Origin: Candidatus Levyibacteriota bacterium
GTDB lineage: Bacteria > Patescibacteria > Microgenomatia > Levybacterales > UBA12049
Assembly (NCBI GenBank): GCA_016186625.1
Contig: JACPLG010000013.1
Location: 1-57,084, forward strand
Direction of reading: 5' to 3'
Length of the DNA stretch: 57,084 nucleotides
Under the pieces are notes generated by a model. That model saw only the letters and a program-made list of their open reading frames with translations. It was not told where the DNA came from and did no database searches. Within the stretch, counting starts at the first letter, position 1, and every line of letters starts with the position of its first letter. Positions 16,042 through 24,747 of the stretch are shown piece after piece. Position numbers and translations under genes: made by a program.

Positions 16042-16048
16042 TTTTTAT

Positions 16049-16993
16049 ATGTTAGCTTTAATAGGAGTAAAAAAATCGCAAAGCCAAAAGTTTTTGGAAA
16101 ACGGAATGCGAATTCCGGTTACTCTTATTGACGTTAAGGGTAACTGTGTAATTGCAGTTAAGACTTCGGAGCGCGATCATTACCAAGCTGTACAGCTTGG
16201 TTTTGGTATTAAGAAGAATGCAACGCGCGCAGAAGTGGGACATGGTAAAGGGGCCAAGAGAGATATGGCCCCTAAATTTTTAAAAGAAGTCAGAATTCTT
16301 GATGATTCTCCACTTCCGCAAGTCGGTTCGGTCCTGAATCCTTCGGAAGTTTTTCAGCCTGGAGACACAGTTAATGTCTCAGGTGTCTCAAAAGGAAAAG
16401 GATTCGCTGGAGTTGTTAAAAGACACGGGTTTCATGGCGGTCCAAAAACTCACGGACAGTCGGACAGGCACAGAGCTCCCGGTGCAATTGGCCAGGGAAC
16501 AACGCCGGGAAGAGTGTATAGAGGCAAAAAAATGGCGGGCAGAATGGGAACGGACAACGTAACTGTTAGAAATTTAAAAATAGTTGATGTTACGGCTGAC
16601 GGGGTTTTGGTAGTTAAAGGATTAGTTCCGGGAATCACTGACGGTTTGATTGTTGTTAAAAAGGTTGGAGAAGACAAGAAGTTTGTACCGCTTTATAAAG
16701 AGGTGGAAGAAGTATCAAGCGTATCAAAGGTATCAGAGGGAGAAGGTTCGGCCGCCTCCGTTGCACAAGACGAAGCTTCGGACGAGCCAAAGGAAACCTC
16801 AGAAAACTCGGAGAAATCAGACGATCAGAATGTCAGTGGATCGGAAAATCAGAACGAACAAGTAGAAGTTTCCGGAAATCAGAATTCGGATGTTCAGAGT
16901 TCAGATACTGATCAGGAGAAAACTAGCGAAGTGCCAGGAGCAAGTAGTGAGAAGCCAGTAGCTGAAGCAGAAGGAGAAAAAGATGCCAAATAA
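16049..16993 (+). CDS. rplC: 50S ribosomal protein L3
   Basis: uL3, 314 aa. Core residues 1-~218 with GKGFAGVVKRHGFHGGPKTHGQSDRHRAPGAIGQ split across the typical loop, and GRMGTDNVTVRNLKI. A ~95-residue Ser/Glu/Asn-rich acidic tail follows (SSVSKVSEGEGSAASV onward), unusual for L3 and probably disordered. The end overlaps the rplD start by 11 nt. A structured leader with terminator and a palindrome precede the gene. Confidence 0.97.
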   Translation: MLALIGVKKSQSQKFLENGMRIPVTLIDVKGNCVIAVKTSERDHYQAVQLGFGIKKNATRAEVGHGKGAKRDMAPKFLKEVRILDDSPLPQVGSVLNPSEVFQPGDTVNVSGVSKGKGFAGVVKRHGFHGGPKTHGQSDRHRAPGAIGQGTTPGRVYRGKKMAGRMGTDNVTVRNLKIVDVTADGVLVVKGLVPGITDGLIVVKKVGEDKKFVPLYKEVEEVSSVSKVSEGEGSAASVAQDEASDEPKETSENSEKSDDQNVSGSENQNEQVEVSGNQNSDVQSSDTDQEKTSEVPGASSEKPVAEAEGEKDAK

Positions 16994-17771
16994 GATAGCA
17001 AATAGCAAAAAGCAAATAGCAAATAGTAAGATTAAGAGAACGGTTCGGAAAACTGCGGGGAAAACAGTTCGAGGTTCGGTAAGGCGAGGTTCTCCTTCTG
17101 CACCAATGTATGATGCAAAAGGGGCAAAGCACGGAACATTTGCCTTACCTCGCGAAGTTTTTGGAGCAAAAATAAATCAGCCTTTAATGGCCCAGGCAGT
17201 TAGGGTATACCTATCAAATCAGCGAGTTGGTAGCGCTAACACAAAAACGAGAGGCGAAGTTTCGCTCACTACTGCCAAATGGTACAGACAAAAAGGAACA
17301 GGAAGGGCGCGGCATGGAGCAAAGTCTGCTCCGATTTTTGTTGGAGGAGGGGTTGCCCATGGGCCAAGAGCTAGAGATTACTCGCTAGCACTTCCGAAAA
17401 AAATGAAAAAAGCAGCCCTACGCTCAGCCCTTTCATTAAAAGCATCGGCGGGAGAAATCAAAGTTTTATCAGGATTAACAAAAATTGAACCAAAAACCAA
17501 AAATATCGCGAAGATATTCGCAAAAGTAACGGATGATAAAAACCAAAAGAAAAGAATTCTCTTGATAACTTCTGAAGCACAAAAAGATTTGGAAAATGTA
17601 TATAGGGCAGGAAGAAACATTAAAAATGTAGAAATTACTGCCGCGAGACTCTTAAATACATATGAGGTTCTTAAGCACAAGAATTTACTTTTTATGAAAG
17701 AAGCGGTTGAAGTTTTAGCCAGGTCCACGTCAAACACAGCTTCGGCAAACGCTGTAAAGAGGACTAAATAG
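16983..17771 (+). CDS. rplD: 50S ribosomal protein L4
   Basis: uL4, 262 aa. YDAKGAKHGTFALPREVF, TRGEVSLTTAKWYRQKGTGRARHG and GPRARDYSLALPKKMKKAALRSALS are diagnostic. A ~35-residue Lys/Arg/Ser N-terminal extension precedes the core. In model bacteria L4 represses its own operon by binding the S10 leader; the leader terminator here makes that possible (inference). Confidence 0.96.
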   Translation: MPNKIANSKKQIANSKIKRTVRKTAGKTVRGSVRRGSPSAPMYDAKGAKHGTFALPREVFGAKINQPLMAQAVRVYLSNQRVGSANTKTRGEVSLTTAKWYRQKGTGRARHGAKSAPIFVGGGVAHGPRARDYSLALPKKMKKAALRSALSLKASAGEIKVLSGLTKIEPKTKNIAKIFAKVTDDKNQKKRILLITSEAQKDLENVYRAGRNIKNVEITAARLLNTYEVLKHKNLLFMKEAVEVLARSTSNTASANAVKRTK

Positions 17772-18070
17772 TGAATGTGATAATTTCGCCAATCATAACT
17801 GAAAAATCAATGCTTGACGCTTCTGCGGGAAAGTTCACTTTTAAAGTTTATAAGAGCGCAAACAAAAATGAGATCAAAAAAGAAGTTGAGAAAAGATTCA
17901 ATGTCAATGTGACGCATATTTCAACGAATATTTTAAAGGGAAGAAAAATAAGAGTAGGAGCAAGAAGAACAGAAAAAAGTGTTTCTGACTCTAAAAAAGC
18001 AATTGTTACTGTTAAAAAGGGACAAAAAATAGGATTGTTTGAGCTAGGAGATGAAAAAAATAAAAAATAA
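17771..18070 (+). CDS. rplW: 50S ribosomal protein L23
   Basis: uL23, 99 aa, GTG start overlapping the rplD stop by 1 nt. IISPIITEKSMLDASAGKFTFKVYKSANKNEIKKEVEKRF is typical of the family, which lines the exit-tunnel mouth and docks SRP and trigger factor. Confidence 0.94.
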   Translation: MNVIISPIITEKSMLDASAGKFTFKVYKSANKNEIKKEVEKRFNVNVTHISTNILKGRKIRVGARRTEKSVSDSKKAIVTVKKGQKIGLFELGDEKNKK

Positions 18071-18090
18071 AATATAAAAATTAAAAAAAT

Positions 18091-18828
18091 ATGAAGAAAT
18101 TATTTAAAATTAAAAAGAAAAAGTCTGGAAGAAGTAGAGGGCAAGTGGTTGTCAGGCATCAGGGCGGAGAACATAAAAGGTATCTTCGAGAAATCGATTT
18201 TAAAAGAGATAAATCTGATATTTGGGGAAGTGTTGTTTCAATTGAGTACGATCCAAACAGAAAAGCCAGAATTGCTCTTGTAAGTTATTCAGACGGAGAG
18301 AAAAGATATATAATTGCGCCCTCTGATTTAAAAGTTAATGATAAAGTTTTAGCCGGAAAAGATGCCGATATAAAAGTTGGAAATTCACTGCCGCTTGGCT
18401 CTATTCCGGTGGGAACAGTGGTTCATAATGTTGAGCTTACTCCAGGAAGAGGAGGACAATTAGCAAGAGGTGCGGGAACCGGCGCTATTATACAAGCCCG
18501 AGAAGGTAACTATGTTCAGATAAAACTTCCGTCAGGAGAATTAAGAAAAGTTCTTAGTGCGTGTATGGCAACAGTTGGGACGATATCCAATATTGATTGG
18601 AAAAATGAAGTTATAGGCTCAGCCGGTAGAAAACGCCATATGGGAATTAGGCCAACAGTCAGAGGAGTTGCTCAAAACCCAAGATCACACGCTCACGGCG
18701 GAGGAGAAGGAAGATCCGGAATTGGACTTAAACGACCAAAGACTTACGCAGGGCGTCCTGCGTTTGGAAAAACAAGAAATCCAAAGAAATATTCGAATAA
18801 ATATATCTTAAAAAGGAGGGGCAAATAG
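18091..18828 (+). CDS. rplB: 50S ribosomal protein L2 (N-terminally short)
   Basis: uL2, 245 aa against ~275 usual. The core is intact (VEYDPNR-like IEYDPNRKARIALV, GRGGQLARGAGTGA, RPTVRGVAQNPRSHAHGGGEGRSG with the conserved His near the peptidyl-transferase centre). The first ~30 residues of other L2 proteins (the KPTSPGRR region) are absent; the gene starts with a Lys-rich stretch. Confidence 0.96.
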   Translation: MKKLFKIKKKKSGRSRGQVVVRHQGGEHKRYLREIDFKRDKSDIWGSVVSIEYDPNRKARIALVSYSDGEKRYIIAPSDLKVNDKVLAGKDADIKVGNSLPLGSIPVGTVVHNVELTPGRGGQLARGAGTGAIIQAREGNYVQIKLPSGELRKVLSACMATVGTISNIDWKNEVIGSAGRKRHMGIRPTVRGVAQNPRSHAHGGGEGRSGIGLKRPKTYAGRPAFGKTRNPKKYSNKYILKRRGK

Positions 18829-18884
18829 TTACAAGTTCGATTTGGACTAACAACTTATAACTAAGAACTAATAACTGAAAGAGT
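18829..18884. repeat. Repeat family R-tta, copy 1
   Basis: Spacer rplB-rpsS with words ttacaagttcgatttggact, aacaacttataactaag and aactaataact. Near copies occur at about 19215-19290, 23070-23106 and 31086-31157, always between ribosomal genes; each can fold (ttataagtt against aacttataa). Confidence 0.65.
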
Positions 18885-19169
18885 ATGTCAAGATCAAGTA
18901 AAAAAGGTCCGTTTGTTGACCTAAAATTAATGAAAAAAGTCATGATGCAGAAGCAAAGCGGAGATAAAACCGCTATAAAAACGTGGGCAAGATCAAGCCA
19001 GATTCCTCCGGAGTTTGTGGGACACACTTTTGCAATTCACAATGGAAGGAATTTTATTAATGTTTTTATTTTGGAGGCAATGGTAGGACATCGGCTTGGG
19101 GAATTTTCGCCAACCAGAACATTTAGGGCACATGGAAGAGTAGTAGCGAGGGAAATCTCTAAAACATAA
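18885..19169 (+). CDS. rpsS: 30S ribosomal protein S19
   Basis: uS19, 94 aa. SRSSKKGPFVDLKLMKKV, IKTWARSSQIPPEFVGHTFAIHNGR and GHRLGEFSPTRTFRAHG are the standard motifs. Binds the 30S head with S13. Confidence 0.97.
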   Translation: MSRSSKKGPFVDLKLMKKVMMQKQSGDKTAIKTWARSSQIPPEFVGHTFAIHNGRNFINVFILEAMVGHRLGEFSPTRTFRAHGRVVAREISKT

Positions 19170-19199
19170 AAAAATTCAAAAATGCAAAATTCAAAATTA

Positions 19200-19290
19200 C
19201 AATTAAAGGAGGAAAAGTTATAAGTTATAAATTATGAGTTATAAGTTCGGGCTAAACTAATAACTTATAACTAAGAACTAATAATTTAAT
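19200..19290. repeat. Repeat family R-tta, copy 2
   Basis: rpsS-rplV spacer; contains aagttataagttataaattat, ttcgggctaaactaataact and tataactaagaactaataa, matching the spacer before rpsS and that before rpsD. Confidence 0.6.
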
Positions 19291-19296
19291 TTGTTT

Positions 19297-19719
19297 ATGC
19301 AAATTGTTACTAGGGTAAATGATTTAAGAATCAGTACAAGAAAGATAAGATTGGCAGCAGAAGCTGTTAGAAATTTGGGTGTTTCAGAAGCGCTAGACTC
19401 TTTATCAGTTATTGAAAAAAGAGGAAGCAGAGCTTTGGAAAAAGTTCTAAGATCTGCAATTGCCAACGCAGTGAATAATTCAAAGCTTGATAGGGCAAGT
19501 CTCATGATTAAAAGTATTGATGTAAATGAGGGAACAGCGCTTAAGCGATATAGGCCATCAACGAGAGGAAGAGTGCATCCTTATAAAAAAAGAAGCACCA
19601 ATATTAGGATAGTGCTGGAAGAAAAATCCGAAATAAGAAATACGAAATCCGAAACAAATTCAAAAGGAAAAAATAACGAAAAACAAATAGAAATAGAAGA
19701 AAAGGAGGTTACGAAATAG
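19297..19719 (+). CDS. rplV: 50S ribosomal protein L22
   Basis: uL22, 140 aa from the ATG at 19297. RVNDLRISTRKIRLAAEAVRN and KRYRPSTRGRVHPYKKRSTNI (C-terminal loop lining the tunnel) are present. The C-terminal ~30 residues (SEIRNTKSETNSKGKNNE) are an extension whose DNA (aaatccgaaataagaaatac) belongs to the AT-rich 'aaatccgaa' repeat style seen in spacers. Confidence 0.95.
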   Translation: MQIVTRVNDLRISTRKIRLAAEAVRNLGVSEALDSLSVIEKRGSRALEKVLRSAIANAVNNSKLDRASLMIKSIDVNEGTALKRYRPSTRGRVHPYKKRSTNIRIVLEEKSEIRNTKSETNSKGKNNEKQIEIEEKEVTK

Positions 19720-19755
19720 TTTCGAATTTCGATATTCGAGTTTCGAATTTTAATC

Positions 19756-20400
19756 GTGGGACATAAAGTAAATCCAAAATTATTCAGACTCGGCCCAGTT
19801 TATAACTGGGATAGCAGATGGTTTGATGATAAAAATTACGCAGCAACTCTTCTTGAGGATTACAAATTGCGAAAGGCCATTGTGGAAAAGCTTAAGACTG
19901 CCGGAATTTCTTCTGTTGAGATAGAGCGCTCAATAAATAGCATCAGAATTACTGCTTATGTTTCCAAACCCGGAATTGTTATCGGAAGAGGTGGGGCAGG
20001 GCTTGAAGAGCTTAAGAAATTTTTAGTTAAAGAACTTTTAAAAACTAAGAAAGGGAAAACTCTGCCAAAGATGGATATAAGAATAGAGCCGATTAAAGAA
20101 CCAAATCTTGATGCATATCTGGTTGCGAAAAATATTTCTGACCAATTGGCTAGACGTATGCCACACAAAAGAGTTATGACACAGGCTGTTGAGCGAGCTA
20201 TGACATCCGGTGCACTTGGCATTAGAGTGGTTCTTGCAGGAAGGATCGGAGGAGCAGAGATTGGAAGACGAGAAAAATTACAGCAAGGAACAGTGCCTCT
20301 ATCAACAATTAGAGAGCATATAAGCTTTGCAAGCGTTCCTTCTCTTACAAAAAAGGGCTACATTGGAGTCAAAGTCTGGATTAATAGGAAAGAAAGTTAA
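19756..20400 (+). CDS. rpsC: 30S ribosomal protein S3
   Basis: uS3, 214 aa, GTG start (GHKVNPKLFRLG). KH domain around GIVIGRGGAGLEELKKFL; C-terminal domain MPHKRVMTQAVERAMTSGALGIRV and GRIGGAEIGRREKLQQGTVPL. Part of the mRNA entry helicase region of the 30S. Confidence 0.96.
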   Translation: MGHKVNPKLFRLGPVYNWDSRWFDDKNYAATLLEDYKLRKAIVEKLKTAGISSVEIERSINSIRITAYVSKPGIVIGRGGAGLEELKKFLVKELLKTKKGKTLPKMDIRIEPIKEPNLDAYLVAKNISDQLARRMPHKRVMTQAVERAMTSGALGIRVVLAGRIGGAEIGRREKLQQGTVPLSTIREHISFASVPSLTKKGYIGVKVWINRKES

Positions 20401-20443
20401 AAATTAAAAATGAAAAATTCAAAATTACAATTAAAAATTAATT

Positions 20444-20544
20444 CGCTCGGGGTCCTGTCGCTCGTTCTCCCTCCCGCCAGTGCTCGTTCACGACTCACTG
20501 AGCTCCGCGCTGTCGGGATCCCTTCCACTCGCACCACCCCTCGC
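20444..20544. repeat. ~100-bp dispersed GC-rich repeat, copy A
   Basis: rpsC-rplP spacer; starts gctcggggtcctgtcgctcg and ends ccaccacccctcgc-like. Its reverse complement is found with few differences at 27081-27179 between secY and adk. Much richer in GC than the flanking genes. Confidence 0.85.
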
Positions 20545-20597
20545 TTAATTGGATATTGGAAATTTGAAATTGGATATTCTGCCCTGAAAGGAGAGCC

Positions 20598-21008
20598 ATG
20601 TTAGTACCAAAGAGAGCTAAATATAGAAAACAAATGAGAGGGAAACTTACAGGAGTTGCCCATGCCGGGACCAGAATTTCCTTTGGAGAATATGGACTCA
20701 TTTCTGAAGGGACTGGTTGGGTTACGGCGCGTCAGATTGAATCAGCAAGACGTGCAATAACTCATTATACGCAGCGTGGTGGACGCGTCTGGATAAGAAT
20801 TTTTCCGGATAAGCCAATTTCTAAGAAACCGCCGGAGGTCAGGATGGGAGGAGGAAAAGGGGATGTAACTGAATTTGTGGCACCGGTTAAGCGCGGCAGA
20901 ATGCTCTTTGAAATGGCAGGAGTAGATAGTGAAACCGCTTATGCGGCACTAAGACTCGCTGCGCATAAATTAAGCGTTAAAACAAGAATAGTAAAAAAAG
21001 AGGAATAA
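20598..21008 (+). CDS. rplP: 50S ribosomal protein L16
   Basis: uL16, 136 aa. PKRAKYRKQMRGKL, ARQIESARRAITHYTQRGGRVWIRIFPDKP and GGGKGDVTEFVAPVKRGRMLFEMAGV are diagnostic. A good Shine-Dalgarno (aaaggaga) precedes the ATG. Confidence 0.97.
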   Translation: MLVPKRAKYRKQMRGKLTGVAHAGTRISFGEYGLISEGTGWVTARQIESARRAITHYTQRGGRVWIRIFPDKPISKKPPEVRMGGGKGDVTEFVAPVKRGRMLFEMAGVDSETAYAALRLAAHKLSVKTRIVKKEE

Positions 21009-21011
21009 AAT

Positions 21012-21248
21012 ATGAAATTAAAAGAAATTATTGGAAAATCTGATAAAGAGTTAAAAGAGCTTCTTTCAGAGAAAAATGAAGAATTGATTAAACTTAAGCT
21101 TGATAACAAACTTAATAAGCTTAAAAATACAAGGTCAATTTTCAATGCTCGGAAGGAGATTGCAAGAATCTTAACCCTTATTAAGGAAAGAGAGTTAGCC
21201 CTTCGACAAGCTCAGGAAGAATCGCCAAAGGAGGAAAAAGAGTTATAG
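21012..21248 (+). CDS. rpmC: 50S ribosomal protein L29
   Basis: uL29, 78 aa; two-helix hairpin (MKLKEIIGKSDKELKELLSEKNEELIKLK and ARKEIARILTLIKERE). The tail (ALRQAQEESPKEEK) is encoded partly by the repeat word cccttcgacaagctcagg (21199-21216), which also occurs in rnpB. Confidence 0.92.
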   Translation: MKLKEIIGKSDKELKELLSEKNEELIKLKLDNKLNKLKNTRSIFNARKEIARILTLIKERELALRQAQEESPKEEKEL

Positions 21249-21266
21249 GCTAATAACTAGTAAGTT

Positions 21267-21674
21267 ATGAAAATATTTGAAGGAATTATTGTTTCAACAG
21301 GAATGAAAAATACAGCTGTGGTGGAGCTTTACAGAAAAACGCCCCATCCAATATACAAAAAACTTATAAAGAGAAGTAAAAAATTTAAGGCAGACAACAG
21401 AGGCTTTGAGGAAGCAGGGGTTGGAACTCTAGTTCAGATTACCGAGACTAGGCCGATTTCCAAAGACAAACATTTCAAGATTACAAAAATTGTAGGCCAA
21501 AGAGAAATAATAAATGAAAAACCTGAAACTACAGTGTCACTGAAAGAAACTGAAGTACCCGCCGACGCTAAAGCTTTGGAGGGCAAGCAGAAAGAGTCTG
21601 GCAGAAAAGTAGCTAAATCAGCTAAGCCAGTAAAGAAAGTTGTTCGAAAGATAGCAAAGAAGGAGGCAAAATAG
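21267..21674 (+). CDS. rpsQ: 30S ribosomal protein S17 with C-terminal extension
   Basis: uS17, 135 aa. The OB-fold core MKIFEGIIVSTGMKNTAVVELYRKTPHPIYKKLIKRSKKF ... GTLVQITETRPISKDKHFKI covers residues 1-~85. The Lys/Ala-rich tail includes DAKALEGKQKESGRK, whose DNA shares 18 identical nt (21562-21579) with the repeat inside the PPAT-DPCK gene. Confidence 0.94.
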   Translation: MKIFEGIIVSTGMKNTAVVELYRKTPHPIYKKLIKRSKKFKADNRGFEEAGVGTLVQITETRPISKDKHFKITKIVGQREIINEKPETTVSLKETEVPADAKALEGKQKESGRKVAKSAKPVKKVVRKIAKKEAK

Positions 21675-21728
21675 TTTAAAGTTCAAAGTAAAAAGTTCAA
21701 AATTAACTTTTAACTTTTAATTAATATC

Positions 21729-22103
21729 ATGGTACAGCATAGGAGTATCTTAAAAGTTGCAGATAATTCAGGAGCAAAAACTTTAATGGTGATTCAAGCA
21801 AGGGGTGGCTCAAAAAGAAAATTTGGATACCTGGGAGAGGTTATAAAATGCGTGGTAAAAGAAGCAAGTCCAACTGGAGCGGTTAGGGAGAGCGACATGG
21901 TAGAAGCCATTCTTGTAAGAACCCGAAAAGAACATAGAAGACAGGATGGATCATATATAAGATTTTCAGACAATGCGGCAGTTCTGATTGATAACAGAAA
22001 AGATAAAAATCCGATCGGTACAAGAATATTTGGACCGGTTGCAAGAGAGATAAGAGACAAAGGTTTCACCAAGATTACCAGTATGGCCGCAGAGGTATTA
22101 TAA
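21729..22103 (+). CDS. rplN: 50S ribosomal protein L14
   Basis: uL14, 124 aa, full length: MVQHRSILKVADNSGAKTLMVI, RRQDGSYIRFSDNAAVLID, PIGTRIFGPVARE. Lies at the subunit interface. Confidence 0.97.
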   Translation: MVQHRSILKVADNSGAKTLMVIQARGGSKRKFGYLGEVIKCVVKEASPTGAVRESDMVEAILVRTRKEHRRQDGSYIRFSDNAAVLIDNRKDKNPIGTRIFGPVAREIRDKGFTKITSMAAEVL

Positions 22104-22187
22104 TATGAATCCCGTTAGAAAAATTTCGTCTAAAGCAGTAAATTTTAATATAACATTAAGCCTTTTAAGGAGGGGTAATCTAGCGGG

Positions 22188-22493
22188 ATGAAGCTCAAAC
22201 GTGGGGATGAAGTTATTGTTGTCAAAGGAAAAGATAGGGGTAAAAAAGGAAAGATAGAGAAGGTTTTGATAAAAGAGAATATGGTTTTGGTGCCGGGTGT
22301 AAATCTTTATAAGAGACATTACAAATCCAGAACTCAAACCAAGCCTTCTGAGATTATAGAGATAACAAAGCCGCTTCCAATTGGGAATGTGGCAATTATT
22401 TGTCCAAATTGTCATAAAGAGACGAGAATAGGATATAAGATTGATAATAAAGAGAAAGTGAGGATTTGCAGAAAATGCAATAAAAAAATATAA
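22188..22493 (+). CDS. rplX: 50S ribosomal protein L24
   Basis: uL24, 101 aa. KOW motif (LKRGDEVIVVKGKDRGKKGKI) and a C-terminal CPNC ... CRKC pair that can bind zinc. Preceded by an aggagggg Shine-Dalgarno region. Translation of rplE follows after 2 nt. Confidence 0.95.
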   Translation: MKLKRGDEVIVVKGKDRGKKGKIEKVLIKENMVLVPGVNLYKRHYKSRTQTKPSEIIEITKPLPIGNVAIICPNCHKETRIGYKIDNKEKVRICRKCNKKI

Positions 22494-22495
22494 AA

Positions 22496-23038
22496 ATGGA
22501 AAATTTAGCAACGACTTTTAATACAAACATAGCCGGGAATCTTAAAAAAGAACTGGGTCTTAAAAACAAATACGCTGTTCCAAGACTTAAGAAGATCGTA
22601 ATTAACATGGGAATAAAGGATGCATTAGCAGATAAAAAGAATATTGAAATTGCAACTGAAGTATTGGCTAAGATTTCCGGACAAAAACCAAAAGTGACAA
22701 AAGCCCGAAAATCTATTTCAACATTCAAACTTAGAGAAGGGGATAAAATTGGAGTAATGGTAACCTTGCGGAGAAAAAGAATGTATGATTTTTACGAAAA
22801 ATTAGTAAAGATAGTTTTGCCTAGACTGCGAGATTTTCGCGGAGTTACAACAAAAAGTTTTGACGGAAGGGGTAATTATTCACTAGGTTTTTCAGAGTCA
22901 ATAGTATTTCCTGAAATTGATCCTTCAAAAATCGAGAAGGTCCAAAGTCTTGAAGTAACAATTATAACATCAGCAGCAAATGATAGAGAAGGGGAGCTGC
23001 TTTTAAGAGCACTGGGAATGCCATTCCAAAAAATTTAA
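22496..23038 (+). CDS. rplE: 50S ribosomal protein L5
   Basis: uL5, 180 aa. VPRLKKIVINMGI, SGQKPKVTKARKSISTFKLREG, RDFRGVTTKSFDGRGNYSLGFSE. Binds 5S rRNA. Confidence 0.97.
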   Translation: MENLATTFNTNIAGNLKKELGLKNKYAVPRLKKIVINMGIKDALADKKNIEIATEVLAKISGQKPKVTKARKSISTFKLREGDKIGVMVTLRRKRMYDFYEKLVKIVLPRLRDFRGVTTKSFDGRGNYSLGFSESIVFPEIDPSKIEKVQSLEVTIITSAANDREGELLLRALGMPFQKI

Positions 23039-23049
23039 AATGAAAAAGT

Positions 23050-23110
23050 CAAAACTACAATTAAAGGAGAAAAAGTTATAACTTATAACTAAGTACTAAT
23101 AACTAGTTAA
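23050..23110. repeat. Repeat family R-tta, copy 3 (short)
   Basis: rplE-rpsN spacer: aaaagttataacttataac, taagtactaataactag. Same words as the spacers before rpsS, rplV and rpsD. Confidence 0.55.
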
Positions 23111-23113
23111 GCC

Positions 23114-23299
23114 ATGGCTAAAAAATCAAATATTGTTAAATTTCAAAAAAAGCAAAAATACAATGTTAGGAAAAAGAACATTTGTAATATTTGTGGAAGA
23201 TCAAAAGGATTCATGCGAAAATTCGGAATATGCAGAATCTGTTTTAGAGAACTTGCAATGAAGGGAGAATTACCGGGTGTTATAAAAGCCAGTTGGTAA
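23114..23299 (+). CDS. rpsN: 30S ribosomal protein S14, zinc type
   Basis: uS14, 61 aa, the short Zn-binding form: CNICGRSKGFMRKFGICRIC gives C-x2-C-x12-C-x2-C. Ends in ELPGVIKASW as expected. Confidence 0.97.
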   Translation: MAKKSNIVKFQKKQKYNVRKKNICNICGRSKGFMRKFGICRICFRELAMKGELPGVIKASW

Positions 23300-23335
23300 A
23301 TAAGTTAATAGTTTAAGGTTAAAAATTAAAAGTTT

Positions 23336-23728
23336 ATGAATCATACAGTTTCAGATTTTTTGACTAGAATAAAAAACGCTTCAATGGCAAGACGCCGGGA
23401 AGTAACTTTACCTTATTCAAATATAACTAAAGAAATAGGAAAGGTACTTGTGAAAGAAGGATTTTTGCAAGAAATCAAAGAAGCAAAAAAAGATAACCGG
23501 AGATCTTTGCATGCAGTGATTGCTTATGAGAAAAGAAGCCCTAGGCTTTCCGATGCAGTTATGGTTTCAAAACCTTCTCTTAGGGTTTACAAAACTTCAA
23601 AGACTATTTCAGATATTGAAAGAAGGGGAAAACATAAAGTGATTCTAACAACCAGTCAAGGTGTTATGACAGGTAAAGACGCCCGGAAAAAAGGAATAGG
23701 AGGAGAAATTTTGTTCGAAATTTGGTAG
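23336..23728 (+). CDS. rpsH: 30S ribosomal protein S8
   Basis: uS8, 130 aa. VSDFLTRIKNASMARRREVTLPYSN and the C-terminal TSQGVMTGKDARKKGIGGEIL loop. Often the translational repressor of the spc operon in model bacteria. Confidence 0.96.
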   Translation: MNHTVSDFLTRIKNASMARRREVTLPYSNITKEIGKVLVKEGFLQEIKEAKKDNRRSLHAVIAYEKRSPRLSDAVMVSKPSLRVYKTSKTISDIERRGKHKVILTTSQGVMTGKDARKKGIGGEILFEIW

Positions 23729-23817
23729 GACAGACAGGGAATAGGAAAATAAGATTAAAGTGATAAGTTTAAAATATTCTGATCACTGAAATCTTTTAAT
23801 CCTAAAATCTTAAAATT

Positions 23818-24375
23818 ATGTCAAAAATAGCAAAAAAACCAGTTCAAATAGTAGAAGGCGTACAAGTTATTCTTGAAAATGACCAAATTAAAATAGCAGG
23901 ATCTAAAGGAAATTTGATTTTTAATATACCGCAAGGCATTGGCGTAAAAATTGAAAATGATAAAGTTATTATTTCGCAGAAGGAAGAGACAGAGCGGGCA
24001 AAAGCTTTATCAGGTTTGGTTAGAGCAAATATCGCAAATATGATAAAAGGTGTCGTGGATGGTTTCTCAAAAAAACTAGAGCTCACCGGAGTTGGATACA
24101 GAGCTCAAGCAGCCGGAAACAGCCTTACTCTTTCCGTTGGATATTCTCATCCGGTAATTATTAAAGCAGACCCGACCATTTCGTTTTCAGTTGAAGATAA
24201 TATTATTACCGTAGAAGGGCCGGATAAAACTCTAGTTGGAGACACAGCGGCAAAAGTAAGGTCAGTTAGGCCCCCAGAACCATATAAAGGAAAAGGAATT
24301 AAATATCAGGGAGAATATATAAGAAGAAAAGTCGGAAAAGCGGCAAAAGCGATAGGAGCAATAGGAACGAAATAA
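23818..24375 (+). CDS. rplF: 50S ribosomal protein L6
   Basis: uL6, 185 aa. Two repeated alpha/beta domains; ELTGVGYRAQAAGNSLTLSVGYSHPV and RPPEPYKGKGIKYQGEYIRRKVGKA are diagnostic. Confidence 0.97.
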   Translation: MSKIAKKPVQIVEGVQVILENDQIKIAGSKGNLIFNIPQGIGVKIENDKVIISQKEETERAKALSGLVRANIANMIKGVVDGFSKKLELTGVGYRAQAAGNSLTLSVGYSHPVIIKADPTISFSVEDNIITVEGPDKTLVGDTAAKVRSVRPPEPYKGKGIKYQGEYIRRKVGKAAKAIGAIGTK

Positions 24376-24404
24376 AATAAAATATAAAATATAAAAAATA
24401 AAAT

Positions 24405-24746
24405 ATGAAAAAGAAGAATAGACAATTGAGAAGAAAAGTTCGAATCAGATCAAAAATCAGCTCTAATAAAGATCGATTAAGGCTGTCTGTTTACAGATCG
24501 AATAAACATCTTTTTGTCCAGCTCATAGATGATGTTAAGGGTAATACATTGCTTGGAGTATCAGATAAAAGTTTAAAAGACGGCGGGACAAAAACTGAAA
24601 GAGCTAAGGCACTCGGCCTTTTACTTGCAAGTAAATTAAAAATAAAGAAAATTAAAAAAATAGTTTTTGACAGAGGAAGCTATGCATATCATGGGAGAGT
24701 AAAGAGTATTGCAGAAGGACTCAGGGAAGGAGGAGTAGAATTTTAA
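24405..24746 (+). CDS. rplR: 50S ribosomal protein L18
   Basis: uL18, 113 aa. RLRLSVYRSNKHLFVQLIDD and FDRGSYAYHGRVKSIAEGLREGGVEF. 5S rRNA binder; the stop is followed after 1 nt by rpsE. Confidence 0.96.
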   Translation: MKKKNRQLRRKVRIRSKISSNKDRLRLSVYRSNKHLFVQLIDDVKGNTLLGVSDKSLKDGGTKTERAKALGLLLASKLKIKKIKKIVFDRGSYAYHGRVKSIAEGLREGGVEF

Positions 24747-24747
24747 A

